64,000 nt of DNA from Tricholoma matsutake (GCA_026075535.2 AP026549.1:310001-374000), one strand, 5' to 3'; counted from the first letter of the stretch, positions 33,215-44,426 are shown. Made by a program: numbers and translations. Notes: generated by a model from the letters alone, not told the origin.

Positions 33215-33540
33215 ACCGCTGCTGTGAGCAACTGCTCATGGGGTGGGAATGGGGAGCAGCTAGAGGGAACAATGGGGAAAGGGAGGCCCATAACACCAGG
33301 AACAGCAGGGTAAGCACCCTGGACCCCTATGTTTGCCATGTCACGCTGACCAATTACCCCCAATGATGCAACAAGTACCACCACCATGCCACCATGCCAC
33401 CCCCAAACTGCTGCCATGAGCAACTGCTCACGGAGTGTCATCAGGGAGCAGATATGGATGGCGAGAGGGCTGAGAGGATGACTAGGATGCCCAAACCCAG
33501 CACCCACCCCCATGCCTGCGAGCAACTGCTCATAGGGTGG
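33215..33540. repeat. Palindromic repeat cluster 3 (three copies)
   Basis: TGAGCA-AC-TGCTCA at 33225-33238 and 33417-33430, and GAGCA-AC-TGCTC at 33520-33531, each flanked by C-rich sequence on the left and G-rich on the right. GGGAGCAG occurs 10-20 bases downstream of the first two and a related GGGAGCAA after the copy at 2.04 kb, so the repeat unit extends beyond the dyad. The surrounding 32.8-33.6 kb is GC-rich and without a recognised gene. Confidence 0.65.
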
Positions 33541-33589
33541 ATTGCGGGTGCTATCAGCCTTCAAAACTGGTGCACATTTTCTGTGTCAC

Positions 33590-34600
33590 ATGGACAGGTG
33601 ATGGCACCTCCACATCAACCTCGTGGTCATCCCCCACTATCATACAATAACTATGCCTCAAACATGCAATCCTATGGTCATGCCACTTCTACTCCAAGTC
33701 ATATTTTACCTCCTTTTTACATATCAACAATGGGGCCTCCTCCACAACAAGGCAATGTCTCATCACTTTGCTATCAAGCAGTAGAGGCTTCCTGCCCTGT
33801 GTTGAGAAATGTCCCTAGTGATGTGCCCAGCCCTATAGAGCTGTGAGCTGGGCCAAGCTGAGCCTGTTTGAGCCAGGCCAAGCCAGGCCATTGGTGATGG
33901 CCCAGGACTGGCTTTGGCCTGGCCCAGAGTAGCTGAAAGCCAAAGCTGGTTGCTCGGGCCATGGCTTTAGTCATACTAAGTTTTCATCAAATGTTATGAC
34001 TTTGTAGCCAGCTTCTGTACTCGACTTTCTTGAAATGTACTCTGTTCATTACATGTGGCTTGTGGCTGTTCTGAAGTTGATGTGGGTGGGAAGTTCTGGA
34101 AATGGCTGTCACATACCAATCTTTTGGCTGTGCAAACCTGACACAAACCCACAGTAAACTGATGAGATTCAATTATGAGCCATCAAAGGATGCTCATTAT
34201 GGATCACTATGGATTACTACAAAAGGAGTAAAGGTAGATTAAAGGAGAAAAGTATCTCACACTTTGGGAACCCATGTATCTCCATTGTACATTTATGGTA
34301 ATTAGCATTTACAGTATTTAGCAGTATATGCCAGAACATTGTAGCCTACACTAGAGCATTGTAGCCTGCACTAGAGCATTGTAACCTACACTAGGACATT
34401 GTAGATACTTTTGTACTTAGTATTTAAGCTTGCACATTAGGTCAAGCACTCCAGTTCAAATATTGTAAAGTTAAACCCCTCTAGTCTCAACTACTCTTCT
34501 GAACTTGCACTCGATGCACATAATTGCAGATAATCACAGATTACCACTGTCATCTGACTTGATCATCTAAAATCAGGGAATATTTGATAGTCAAGAGAAA
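33590..34600. other. Unassigned repeat-like stretch with a 20-bp tandem repeat
   Basis: A Pro-rich frame (33603-33846) has no known motif. From 33822 (TAGTGATGTGCCCAGCC) to about 33970 the sequence is GGCC/AGCC-rich and looks like one end of a DNA element, but no matching opposite end was found. A 20-bp unit (CATTGTAGCCTACACTAGAG) repeats about 3.3 times at 34337-34403, possibly within an LTR of the gypsy element whose gag starts at 35332. Confidence 0.35.
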
Positions 34601-34608
34601 GGTGCAAC

Positions 34609-35185
34609 TAGTGCTTCGAGGTCCGGTCCGGTCCGGGTTCTTTGCCTTTTTTGGCTGAACCGATAACCGGACCGGTTATCTATAAAAGGAAATGGCCAAA
34701 TAACTGGACCAGGACCGAAAAAAACTGCAAAAAACTGACCATAACCAGTCATGACTGGATTGTAACTGAACTGCAGTCCACACCAGTAATAACCGGTCAT
34801 AACCACCTTTTTCACACGTTCCCCTACAGGATGCGAACAAAAGACCCAAAAAGTTATGCAAATCGGCCAAGAAACAAGTGAGATATCATTAAAACCGAGT
34901 TTGATATCATCAAACTTGCATTCAAAGTCGGTTTTGATGATATCTCACTCAATTCTTGACCAATTTGCTCAAATTTTTAGTCATTTTGTAGTCCCTGAAC
35001 GTGACTATGTATGAACATAGCTGAACTGGTCTAAACCAGTTAAGACCAGTTTATTTGAACCAGTTTTCTGCAGTTTTTTTGTTTAAATTTAACTAGGACC
35101 ATAACTAGTGGTCCTATATAACTGGTTAGGTCTGGTCCAGTTTCTGGTCCTTTTCCGGTTCTTAGGACCGGACCTCAAAGCATTA
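34609..35185. mobile_element. hAT-type MITE 3, with 8-bp TSD GGTGCAAC
   Basis: Ends TAGTGCTTCGAGGTCCGG... and ...CCGGACCTCAAAGCATTA match in 19 of the first 21 inverted positions and are flanked by perfect 8-bp repeats GGTGCAAC (34601-34608, 35186-35193). The 577-bp interior is rich in CCGGTT/AACCGG. A long internal inverted repeat at about 34856-34968 (arms of about 45 bases, sharing GTGAGATATCAT and its complement) could form a hairpin. No coding capacity. It is inserted in the leader upstream of a gypsy gag. Confidence 0.85.
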
Positions 35186-35331
35186 GGTGCAACTTCTTAT
35201 AAGTTGAAGCCAATTCCCATTTGTTCCCCTTCAGAAACCCATGTGTTTTCTGATTATAGTCCATTTTGACTCAGCCTTAACAGTATATTTGAACTCCCAT
35301 TTTTCTTGATGACCCAACCCCTTGAATCAAT

Positions 35332-36555
35332 ATGGTCCTGACCCAAACCAACCCAACTCACACTACTCAAAACTCTCAGTGTGCTGGTCTAACTGCACAA
35401 CGTAGATCATCCCTAACCCCTGTATGATGCAGTACCATGCTCGGTACTTCTGCACATACACCATCTGTTTTTCAACCCATAGGTTTTGGTGCAGAATCCA
35501 TCAGCACCAACCAATCTCAAAGACCATGCACACCCTGTGGTAACCCCATAGCTTCAGAAGATGCCAAAGCTAATACTTCCAGAGAAGAAAATTGCACACC
35601 TACCCCTCTTGGATATATTGACAACACACAGGATCTTTCCAATGACCTGCCTGACACAGGAGATGGTGACAATGATGGTGATGGAGATCCACCAGATGAC
35701 CCCAACAGCAATGAACCCAGTGATGTACCTCTTTCCAACAGGAATGAGAGGTTCTTAGAGGTTATGTCTAACCTTGCTGCTGGCATTAGTTCCCTACACC
35801 AGCCACCATCTGCTCCCAGGCCTCAAAAGATTAAGGTTTGAGAACCTGACACCTTTGATGGCTCTGACCAATGCAAGTTGCAAGATTTTCTTGTATCTTG
35901 TAATCTGCATTTCCAAGACCATGCCCATGTTGTTTCCTCTGATGAGAAAAAGATTTTATTCATCCTTTCTTATCTCAAAGGAGCCAACATCAACTATTTT
36001 GAGCCTGGTCTCATGGACCCAACCAATAGTGCCCATTGGATGTGGAATTTCCTTGCATTCATCAATGAACTCAAGTCCAACTTTGGCCCTCATGACCCTG
36101 TCAGTGATGCCGAGAAAGCACTCACCGAATTGACAATGAAGTTGAATTGGAAAATCATCAAGTACAACATTGAGTTTTGGAAACTCACCTCCCAACTCAA
36201 TTGGATGAATCCACCATTTGTGCCTGCTATTTCCATGGACTTCCATTGCATTCACATACTGAAGTTATTCAAAGTGGTGGCAAACCCAACACACTCTCTG
36301 TGTTATGTCTGAAAGCACAAGACACTGATGAATCTATTGGATGATGAAGGATGAGGCTAATACTGAATCCAAGGCCTCTTCCAAGAAGGAAGCCAAATTA
36401 TTGCACCCCAACTCCAACTCCAACTATTCCTCCGCCCCTAAATCCAACAACCCTCTGCATTTGGAAAACCCATCAACTTCTGACGCCAAATCCAAGAATG
36501 TCAAGGAGAAATCCAATGACTCCTCCAACAAACTAGGCAAGAATGGAAGTGGTTA
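35332..36555 (+). pseudogene. Ty3/gypsy family C gag, broken
   Basis: An ATG at 35332 starts a Thr/Ser/Gln-rich N-terminus. A TGA at about 35424 interrupts it, and the frame continues with an acidic linker (DTGDGDNDGDGDPPDDPN). After a TGA near 35838 the capsid domain follows: QDFLVSCNLHFQDHAHVV, LFILSYLKGANINYFEPG, FINELKSNFGPHDPVSDAE, all typical of Agaricomycete gypsy gag. The end is Ser/Asn/Lys-rich and stops at a TAG at 36555. No zinc knuckle, protease or pol follows. Truncated and dead. Confidence 0.8.
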
Positions 36556-36948
36556 GGGTTTAGGGTTACATTGTATTACATGTTGTAGTTTGTAGGTTGT
36601 AGTTGTAGTTGTAGTTGTAGTATGTAGTTACAGCTTGTGAGGGGTGTTAAATTAATCAAAGATACATGGTACAGATGCTTATGTGTGTTATTTTTATGTC
36701 ATGATGATGTCCAATTGTACCCAACATTTTTGTAACATAAGGTATAAGTAGTACAATCAAGTTATTTTAATCACAACAAAATACTCATCCAAAATGTATT
36801 TGGTCATATCTCTCTCAGTTCTCAACTGTTTTTGATGATCCAGGGAGCGAAATTGAAGGCATTATGTGTGAAAATCAGGGGAATTAGCTCACGTAACATA
36901 TGAACCAGTTGTAACCTATTAGCAAGCTTGCCAGTTTGGTACATGATT
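36556..36948. repeat. Short TTGTAG repeat and AT-rich spacer
   Basis: Two telomere-like TTAGGG units at 36553-36565 and a run of GTAGTT/TTGTAG hexamers at about 36585-36632 follow the gag stop. The rest to 36948 is AT-rich with no gene. Confidence 0.4.
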
Positions 36949-37893
36949 TTAACACTGCACCAGAACCCAAAAATAGTTTTCTTGAAATTTGTTCCAGAAT
37001 GACTGCATGACTGTAGAATTGTCTGTTGTTACTACAATGATGTTATGCCCTCCCTCAAGCTCCATAGTCTTCAAACCATCAACAGCCACCTTCAGGATGT
37101 TTTCAGCTGTTGCACAGTTCCCTGTCATATCAGTCAAGCTTAGAACAGATGGATATTGGCCGACTTCCACAGCAACTGAGCCATAAAGACTTCATCTCAA
37201 AATATCCTCCTAACCATCAATTAACAAAGTAAGCCTTTTCCTATCCTTCATGTACACAATGTCCTCCAATTCCACTCTTGCAGCTTCAGCATCCATAATT
37301 GAATGTGACAGCACATATTGGCTCAGTGCTTCGTAAAGTGGCTGGAGCTCATTCAGGAAATCAAGGAAAAACCAATTCTCAGATGCAGAGAATGTGACAT
37401 TGGCATGAACAATAAAGCTTTCATTGGCCATGGTGAGTACAAGCATCATAAATCCATGACTTGATCAACTCACCGAAACAATTTAACGTCAGCCCAAGCT
37501 TTCTGTACTTCTGAAAGTGGATAATCCACCATCCCTGCTAATGTTGCTGACTTCCACTTCTTTACAGGAACCAGAGCTGTTGTTGCATCAATAGTTGACA
37601 TCACATCATTCTCCGTTTCAGCAGGTGTTGTTGCATGAGATGCCAAAACAAAAATAGTGTCGCTTGCATTTTTCCCCACTAAATAGATCATGGGTTGCTT
37701 GCATACTTCAGCAGGAGCATTGGGACATTGCTTAGGATCTGCAAGGTGTTTGATATGTTTGTTGTCTCAGTTTTGCAGTGTCATTGGGCCAATGGTTACA
37801 TTGCAGCCAGTAGCAGTTGGATTTGTCATTTTTCTTCTCAATAACCATGAAGTTCAAGGAGACAATTGCTGGGTGTTTTCTGCCTCCAGCCAT
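36949..37893 (-). pseudogene. hAT-family transposase N-terminal half, broken
   Basis: An ATG at 37893 starts MAGGRKHPAIVSLNF, followed by a BED-type zinc-finger-like region (WLQCNHWPNDTAKL; one expected Cys reads Trp). Next comes KKWKSATLAGMVDYPLSE, then (frame 37449-37210) FFLDFLNELQPLYEALSQYV and KDRKRLTLLIDG, then (37170-36949) YPSVLSLTDMTGNCATAENI and NIIVVTTDNSTVMQSFWNKF. This is the DUF659-like front half of a fungal hAT transposase. Stops and frame changes separate the blocks, and the C-terminal dimerisation domain is missing. It may be related to the source of the hAT-type elements in the window, but its ends were not found. Confidence 0.65.
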
Positions 37894-39000
37894 TACAATG
37901 GAAATGGAAGTGGTTATAAATATTTCTAACTGAAGTTGTATGATATATTGTATGTTTTTTTTCAGGCACACATTAGTTCTGCCAGGTTCTGCCCAGGACC
38001 CTTGGGCAGTGGTGTAACTCAGCAGAATGGCAGGGTTCTGCCAACAAAACTAGATGGCAAGGGGGTTGCAGAACACAGATCCTGTACATCACATGGAGGG
38101 GGGTTTGGGATGTCCTCAACACTGTTTCACAGGGAAGGATCACCAAAGCTCTTATACCCCAACACAGCAACAGGACTAAGGTAGATCTCATTAGAATCAA
38201 CTCAATCATGTGAAATGAGTGACATTATCTGAATCATAATTGCCATTTGACTAAACAACATTTTGAAAATTGTGGCCTCACAGAAATGTTTCAAAATGTC
38301 TTCCTTAAAGATATGTCACTTCCCTTTCTCCAAAACTGGTGAGGCTGAGTTGCCATTAGGTTTGCGAGCATTGAATCTGGCTGTGGTGACCATGTTGTCA
38401 CATCCAGAAGTTCTCACTTCGAGAAACTTAATGGCAGCCTCCACAGCCAAGTTTTTCCTATTGTAAATTCATTAGCACCTAGAATAGTATGGTTTAAATA
38501 ACTCTGTGGGAAGGGACCTTTTGATAATGTGCTGTTAAGAAACTTCAGCAGAAGTCTGTTGAAATGTCACCCACTTTATTGAGATCTACCTTACATAAAT
38601 ATGGGTGGCAGCCATCACACCCAGTCAAAATCAGTTTGGACCTGGGCAAGACCAAGTGAGACCAAGCAAAGATGGGACCTGTACCATCAATCTTTTAAGA
38701 TAACTTGCTGATATCTGCTGCAGGCCATGGTATACCTGGACTCTCACACATGTTGATGCATATTGATGTAGATGTTCCATGCTGACCAAGCTTCAGTTTT
38801 CCAAATTTCCAAATTTCCCCTCCCTTGGTGTAATAAATTTTATTGATATCAGCACCGCACTGCTGCATAGGGGCTCTTAGTCAAAGAAAAGTGCCTCTTT
38901 CTTGTGGCTTGTCCCCTCCATGACCATCTTTCATTTTTTCACACTTGACTTTGCCCTTCCCACATTCAAAACATGTGCCCTTCCCATTGACCTGTTTGTG
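37894..39000. other. Stretch without recognised gene
   Basis: Frames on both strands are short and without motifs. The segment 37970-38180 has repeated TTCTGCCA/GGCAGGGTTCTG words but no boundary could be set. Confidence 0.3.
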
Positions 39001-39006
39001 ACATTG

Positions 39007-40050
39007 TCACCCAAGCCAGAAGCATTGTATGCAGGGAATGGGCCTTACTGCCCCATGTGCCAGTTGTCGCCATTGTTCCCTTCGCTCCTTTCGCTCCAAC
39101 AATCCATCTCCATCGCTTTCCATCCCCTCTGATTCCCCATCATTTTCTAAATCCTCACCAGAGCTCCCACTGCTGCTCTGAAGTTGCCTGGTCCTGCCAC
39201 TCCCACTTGGTCTTGCTGGAGTGGTTGGGGTGGGTGGTGCCAATGGGCGTGCATCTGGGCATCAATGTTCTGGCTGGCATGACCTGGATCCTGATGGCTC
39301 TGCTGGCACCTGTGGTTTCCTTTGCCTGGTCTCCCCTCAAGCTCCCATTCCCACTCCCATTCCCATTCCCATTCCCATTCCCATTCCCATTCCCATTCCC
39401 ATTCCCATTCCCATTCCCATTCCCATTCCCATTCCCATTCCCATTCCCATTCCCGCTCCTGTTCCTGCTCCTGTTCCCCTCCGTCATCCCACTCCCTTCC
39501 CTTGTCCCGCTCCCATTCCCGTTCCCATTCCCGCACCCCCACCTGCCACTCCCACTCCTGATCTTGAAGGACCAGTGGCTGCTCCACCTCCCACTCCCGA
39601 TGCCAAAACCCCTGAGGTTCCTGCAATCCCACCTTTCTCATCAAATTTCTTCATTGCACGCAGCTGACCTTCCATTAAAATCTCATCTCCCATTCTATCA
39701 GAACTTCTCCATGCTACCAAAAAACCCCACAAGAAAGACTTGGCACTGAATGCCGCTTTCAAATCCTCCCCAATATCCTGTCTTTGCCATGAAAATAATG
39801 TGTTCTACAGTATATTAGTCCCACTGTCATCCTGATAGTATTTTACTTACAAGTGCCCATTTTTGTTCACTCATGATGGCCTTGATGTTTCATGTTTGAA
39901 GGCCATTTCGAACAGCCTGCTCGATCTGGCTGATGTGGCCAAGGACTTGTTGAGCTGTAATGTTCATGTTGAGATGAGTTGGGGTGGGGACGGGAACAGG
40001 GCAGGAGTGATGGGGTTTGAAAGTCAACGAAAATTGAAACAATGAAAATC
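39007..40050 (-). CDS. Unrecognised multi-exon gene with low-complexity tract
   Basis: Minus-strand blocks: VLGHISQIEQAVRNGLQ and IKAIMSEQKWAL (39.95-39.85 kb), an intron starting GTAAGTAAAATAC and ending near 39780, then EDLKAAFSAKSFLWGFLVAW and GDEILMEGQLRAMKKFDEKG, a Gly-rich stretch, the hexanucleotide array (read as Glu-Trp or Gly-Asn repeats depending on frame) and an acidic end with GLLERKERREQWRQLAHG. A stop lies in the first exon after RNGLQT. I do not recognise the family. The array has probably expanded within the coding region. Confidence 0.35.
39355..39454. repeat. (CCCATT)n hexanucleotide array
   Basis: About 16 to 17 near-perfect tandem CCCATT units, with degenerate CCCACT, CCTGTT and CCCGTT units on either side up to about 39535. 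The unit differs from the telomeric complement CCCTAA. Confidence 0.9.
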
Positions 40051-40129
40051 AACCATCACGTGTGTTTGTTCATCAAGGCCAAACAAATAACATCAATATC
40101 TGATCACTAGATTAGATGCACATTATAAC

Positions 40130-40543
40130 CTTTGTTATATTGATCCATCCACAATGAGTGACCAGCAGCAAATGCAAGGCAATGTTCTAGATGGCTACAT
40201 CCCTATCCAAGCTGACAATGGGCACCACTATTTAGTGCCCCACTTTATGTTCCTGCCACTCATCAGGCGATGAATGCTTATCACCAGAAGTTGGAACTTG
40301 ATGTCCATAATGTGGATGGAGGGGTAAGCTTCATTTATTTCAAATCAAGTTGAAGTTAAGGGCTGCTGTTGTGTCTCTGGCCACTGCTGTGTCTTGGCCA
40401 CTCCCATATCCTGGCCGCTCCCGTTTCTCTATGCACTCCCATGTCTTGTCTATCCCAACTGACATTATGATCAATTTGCAGTCTGGCAACATGACCGTGC
40501 TGCCATACTACCTGGTGGCCCACAACCAGCTCACCCTACCTGC
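40130..40543 (+). pseudogene. Orphan coding fragment ending at a gypsy LTR
   Basis: A plus-strand stretch reads MQGNVLDGYIPIQADNGHHY and LVPHFMFLPL (40.17-40.27 kb), then after a one-base shift a short polar segment, an intron-like GTAAGC...TTTGCAG (about 40325-40481) and LPYYLVAHNQLTLPA up to the LTR edge. Its continuation is not on the other side of any LTR copy in the window. Function unknown. Confidence 0.35.
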
Positions 40544-40945
40544 TGTTAGGGCGACACCCACTATCTGCTAGCTAAGACCATGCAGGTTCTCTCTACAAGA
40601 AGGGGGCGGGATCCATGCGCATGATTGGGAAACTGATGGTTTTGATGCAAGCAGTTATTAATAGGTGAGTTTGTTGACAAAGGCCTTTCACACCAAAAGC
40701 ATAGGTGGAATACCTAAGAGAACACAACTGGGGTCCCCTAGGCATATATCTAGGGTTTATATACTATGTTACATATATTGTACATTGTTGTTACTGACAC
40801 ACTCGTACATGCACATACATATTGATGCATGTGAAATAAAATTCTCATGCTATCAAAGTGTAGCGTCATTTGGCATCATGTAGCATAATTTGACATAATA
40901 AAATAAAAATGAAAGTTTATTAGGTAATGGGGTGGTTTCCTAACA
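40544..40945 (-). repeat. LTR of gypsy family A, copy 2
   Basis: 402 bp in minus orientation (TGTTAGGAAACC at 40945 to CCCTAACA at 40544), preceded in element sense by the polypurine tract and chromodomain. It serves as a 3' LTR. The outer flank (CCTGC) does not match the flank of the candidate 5' LTR at 46620 (GTCGG in element sense), a first hint of rearrangement. Confidence 0.85.
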
Positions 40946-40948
40946 TTA

Positions 40949-41256
40949 CCCCCCTTTTATGCCTCGCCTTCCAGGCAAGAAAATATTATGTCTGTCCCCT
41001 CTGTGAAATTTTGGTAAGGCTGGAATTTCATCCCCTCATACACCATTCTTGCAATGAGATGCAGAGCATTCAGATTACGTTTAAAGAATTGGGCAATCAC
41101 ATTACACACTTGCTTACAATCCTCTTCGGGTTCCCACAAATTATTTTCATCGGTATAGTTTTTCCACTTTATTAGGAACTCCAATTTGTTCTGTTGAAGA
41201 CATGAGTCTAGAATTTCTTCAACTATGTATTCTGGAGCACCTTCTACTATTATCGG
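40949..41256 (-). pseudogene. Gypsy family A chromodomain (copy 2)
   Basis: Encodes [20 protein letters not shown] plus the helical tail [15 protein letters not shown]. It is the C-terminal end of the integrase, which continues at 42325 beyond an inserted family B LTR. Chromodomains of fungal gypsy integrases bind modified histone tails and guide insertion. Confidence 0.8.
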
Positions 41257-42324
41257 TGATGATGCTCAACCCAGAAACCCAAACAAAACCCACAAAAAGG
41301 CTTCGGATGGTATAACATGAGTCAGAGGAAGGATGCAAGGCCCTCTAGATGTCACCTGTCAGACCGATCATCAAATAGTCATGAAATGACTGCTTGTTGA
41401 AGCAGTTTGAGGCTAAAATAATGTGTTTCGAGGACTTGCAATGATTTGCGAGGTGTTGCAATGCTTTTCGAGATGTTGTGATATTTTTCGAAGAAGTTTC
41501 GAGGAATTTCGAGTGCACAGATATGTTTGGACACAAGATCAGGGGACTAGACAAGTAGTAGAAGTGAAGAAAAGGCTAATCGAGGGAAGCGAGAGCGAAA
41601 ATAGCGTAATGCGAGAAATTTCAAGGAATTTCGAGGAAGTTTAGCATAAAACACCAAACTTCGGACTGAATAAGACTAAACCGAACTCTCAAATCACTGT
41701 GATCTGGGAGGAAGACGACGACTTTCTTGTTTTTCTTTGTATCTAGTACATCTTTTTATATAAAATAAAGAAAGTACCTAAAAAGGCTAGAGAACATGAG
41801 GCAAACATGTGGAAAACTTGAGGCAAAAGACAATATAAGTATATCAGAACCATAAAGCAAGCCTAGAAGGGGTGAATATAACACATGATGAAGAAATAAT
41901 AAGAAAGAATAGCTAACACTGGACTGTCCTTGTTATAAATTGAATAAAAGATCGGAAACTGCTTCAAGCGGATTGTATGCATGCACATGTGGTCGAAATG
42001 TGTTCGATATACACGATATAGTGTCCCATGTGTTCGATATACACGATATAGTGTCCCATGTGTCCAGCATGCGTCCGAAGATTGTTTGAACAAGAAATAC
42101 TGTGTCCGACAATGTTTTTCGAGGTTTGATGTTGTTCGATCGCATTTGATACGATCCTTGATGATGTTTGATCATGTTCAATATGATCCTCGACAATGTT
42201 CGCCCTCAGTAGACTTGGTCGGGAGTGGTCATGCTGCTTCTGGGACCTCGTGCAAGTTATCCGATGTGATTAGAATGTGGTCAAAACGGTGAATTGGCCT
42301 TTGAGCCAAGGAGACAACCTATCA
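41257..42324 (-). repeat. Solo LTR of gypsy family B nested in family A
   Basis: 1068 bp with the same ends as the LTR at 7632-8829 (TGATAGGTTG... / ...GAGCATCATCA on the minus strand). It interrupts the family A integrase C-terminus: the intact copy near 31950-31975 has the uninterrupted sequence. The flanks ATCGG and TTGGA give at best a decayed 4-5 bp duplication. It lacks internal coding sequence, so it is a solo LTR. Confidence 0.8.
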
Positions 42325-43198
42325 TTGGAGGTTGTGGAGTAGTTTGTTGGCCAGGAATAGTGGGCGGGCGGTAAGGGCCTAGGTGGGATACATTAATCTC
42401 GGGATCAATCTTGAATTATCGAGGTAATTCTAGCACTACTGCATTAGGCAAGATCACTTTAGAGATCACATATGGGCCAACTTGTTTCTCTGTAAGTTTC
42501 CTCAAAGGTCATGGAATATTCAGGTTCTTGGTACTTAGCCACACCAAGTCACCAATTTTGTACTCTGGAGCATGTCCTCGAGTACGATCTGCATGTCGCA
42601 TCATGTCATCACATGCTTTCTTCAATGCTGCCTCTGCTTCCTCTTGTACCTTTTGCATCTTAGATACAAAGTCTTCTACTGACTGTACTTTGACTTCCCT
42701 TCTGGGTTCTACTCCCATGTGAGGATGATATCCATAATTCGCGAAAAAGGGTGACATATGAGTAGCCAAATGGAATTTGTTATTGTGGGAAAATTCAGCA
42801 ATTGCCAGCCATTTGGGCCAGTTGGTTTGTCAGTAGTTGACAAACATACGTAGGTACTGCTCCAACTCCTGGTTCATTCTTTCTGTCTGCCCATTGGTCT
42901 GCGGGTTACATGCCATAGATAATTTAGTTTGAATTGCCAATATGTTGTTCAGTTCTCCCATAAATGTGGAAGAAAATTGTGGTCTGCGATTGGAGATAAC
43001 GGTATTGGGTAACCAATGTAACCGCCATACCTGATTTAGATAGAGGCACCCCAGGCCCAATGATGAGGTTTCTGTAATAGTAGGAATAATATGGACCTCC
43101 TTTGTGAAGTGGTTGCATACTACGAATATTGCATTGTACCCTTGAGCCTCAGGTAATCCAGTAATAAAATTCACAGATATATCTGGCCATGGTGCTTT
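42325..43198 (-). pseudogene. Gypsy family A integrase core (copy 2)
   Basis: Minus-strand frame with SVNFITGLPEAQGYNAI (first Asp changed to Asn), VISNRRPQFSSTFMGELNN (second Asp also Asn), NPQTNGQTERMNQELEQYLR and a stop after FVNY as in copy 1. It then continues with ANYGYHPHMGVEPRREVKV and DRTRGHAPEYKIGDLVWL, where codon 42580-42578 is still CGA. Cut by the family B solo LTR at one end and a family A solo LTR at the other. Confidence 0.8.
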
Positions 43199-43590
43199 TG
43201 TTAGGGCGACACCCACTATCTGCTAGCTAAGACCGTGCAGGTTCTCTCTACAAGAAGGGGGTGGGATCCATGCTCATGATGGGGGAATTGATGGTTTTGA
43301 TGCAAGGGGTTATTAATAGGTGAGTTTGTTGAGATAGGCCTTTCACACCGAAAACATAGGTGGAATACCTAAGAGAACACAACTGGGGTCCCCTAGGCAT
43401 ATATTTAGGGTTTATATACATATTGTACATTGTTGTTACCGACGCATTCACACATGCATGTACATATTGATGCGTGCGAAATAAAATTCTCACGCTATCA
43501 AAGTGTAGCGTAATTTGGCGTCATGTAGTGTAATTCGGCATAATAAAATAAAAATGAAAGTTTATTAGGTAATGGGGTGGTTTCCTAACA
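43199..43590 (-). repeat. Solo LTR of gypsy family A nested in the integrase
   Basis: 392 bp in minus orientation, inserted between the integrase zinc-finger region and the core. Flanks GCTTT (43194-43198) and ACTTT (43591-43595) form a 5-bp duplication with one transition. The plus-strand copy at 52318 starts its LTR at exactly the same integrase position (CCTAAAGC, then TGTTAGG), so both copies descend from one element that already had this nested LTR. Confidence 0.8.
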
Positions 43591-44426
43591 ACTTTAGGTA
43601 TAAGGTTCAGCATTAATTTTCCTGCAGGTTTTTCTGGAAATTTCTTTCCCCTCATGCACATATCACATCCATCCACATACCCCAACACATACCGGCCCAC
43701 CAATAATTTCTCATTACTAATTCCAATGTCTTCCATCTTCCTGGGTGTCCAGCAGTTGGCGTATTATGATGTAACCGGATGATCTCCCTTCGCAAATCCT
43801 GATCCTTTGGTACATACACTTTTCCTTGAAACAACACCAATCCTTGTTCCTCACCCCATTCATCTCCTTTGATATTACCTTTCTTCTCTCCCTTCAGAGC
43901 TTTCATGGATTCCACTACTTCATTGTCCATTTCCAAACATTGTCTAATTTTAGACAACATTTCCATTTCTGAGCTATCTATTAATAGATGCCCTTGATGC
44001 ATAGCACAAATGCGAAAGTATTCAGGTTTGAGTAAGGTAACATTCTTATTGTCCTCCTCCACCCCCCTTTTATGATCAATATATCTGGATAATGCATCTG
44101 CTTTTCTCATTAAGCTTCCTGCTTTGTGGACCAAGTGAAATTGAAATGCAATAGGAATAGCGCCCAATGCGATTGCCAGTGATTAAGCTTTTTAGCGGAC
44201 ATGAAGTATTGCAGATTTTGATGATCCATCCAGATTCAATCTGATGTGTACATCCCTCCAAATAATGCCTCCATGCCTCCAATGCTCATATTATCCCCAA
44301 CATCTCTTTGTCATGCACATCATAATTTCTCTCCACATCATTCAACCCTCGGGACAGATATGCACAAGGATGCCATTTGTCATCTTTGCACAGCATTGAT
44401 AATACTGCTCCAGTAGCAAAATTGGA
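43591..44426 (-). pseudogene. Gypsy family A RNase H and integrase zinc finger (copy 2)
   Basis: Encodes the RNase H region ([31 protein letters not shown]), then an acidic helical linker and HHNTPTAGHPGRWKTLELV...CDMC of the HHCC zinc finger. A one-base deletion after HQIE shifts the frame, and the same deletion is present in the plus-strand copy near 51695 but not in copy 1. It starts abruptly at GATGCATCC where an inverted RT segment is joined. Confidence 0.8.

Noticed and set aside
33822..33970. Fourth hAT-type element starting TAGTGATGTGCCCAGCC
   Set aside because: No matching inverted end or 8-bp duplication found downstream.
36553..36565. Two TTAGGG units after the family C gag
   Set aside because: Only two units in a gag stop-codon context and followed by TTGTAG repeats; too short to call telomere-derived.
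39147..39749. Long frames on both strands through the hexanucleotide array
   Set aside because: The array lacks stops in several frames, so open length there is not evidence of coding; only the minus-strand blocks outside it were used.
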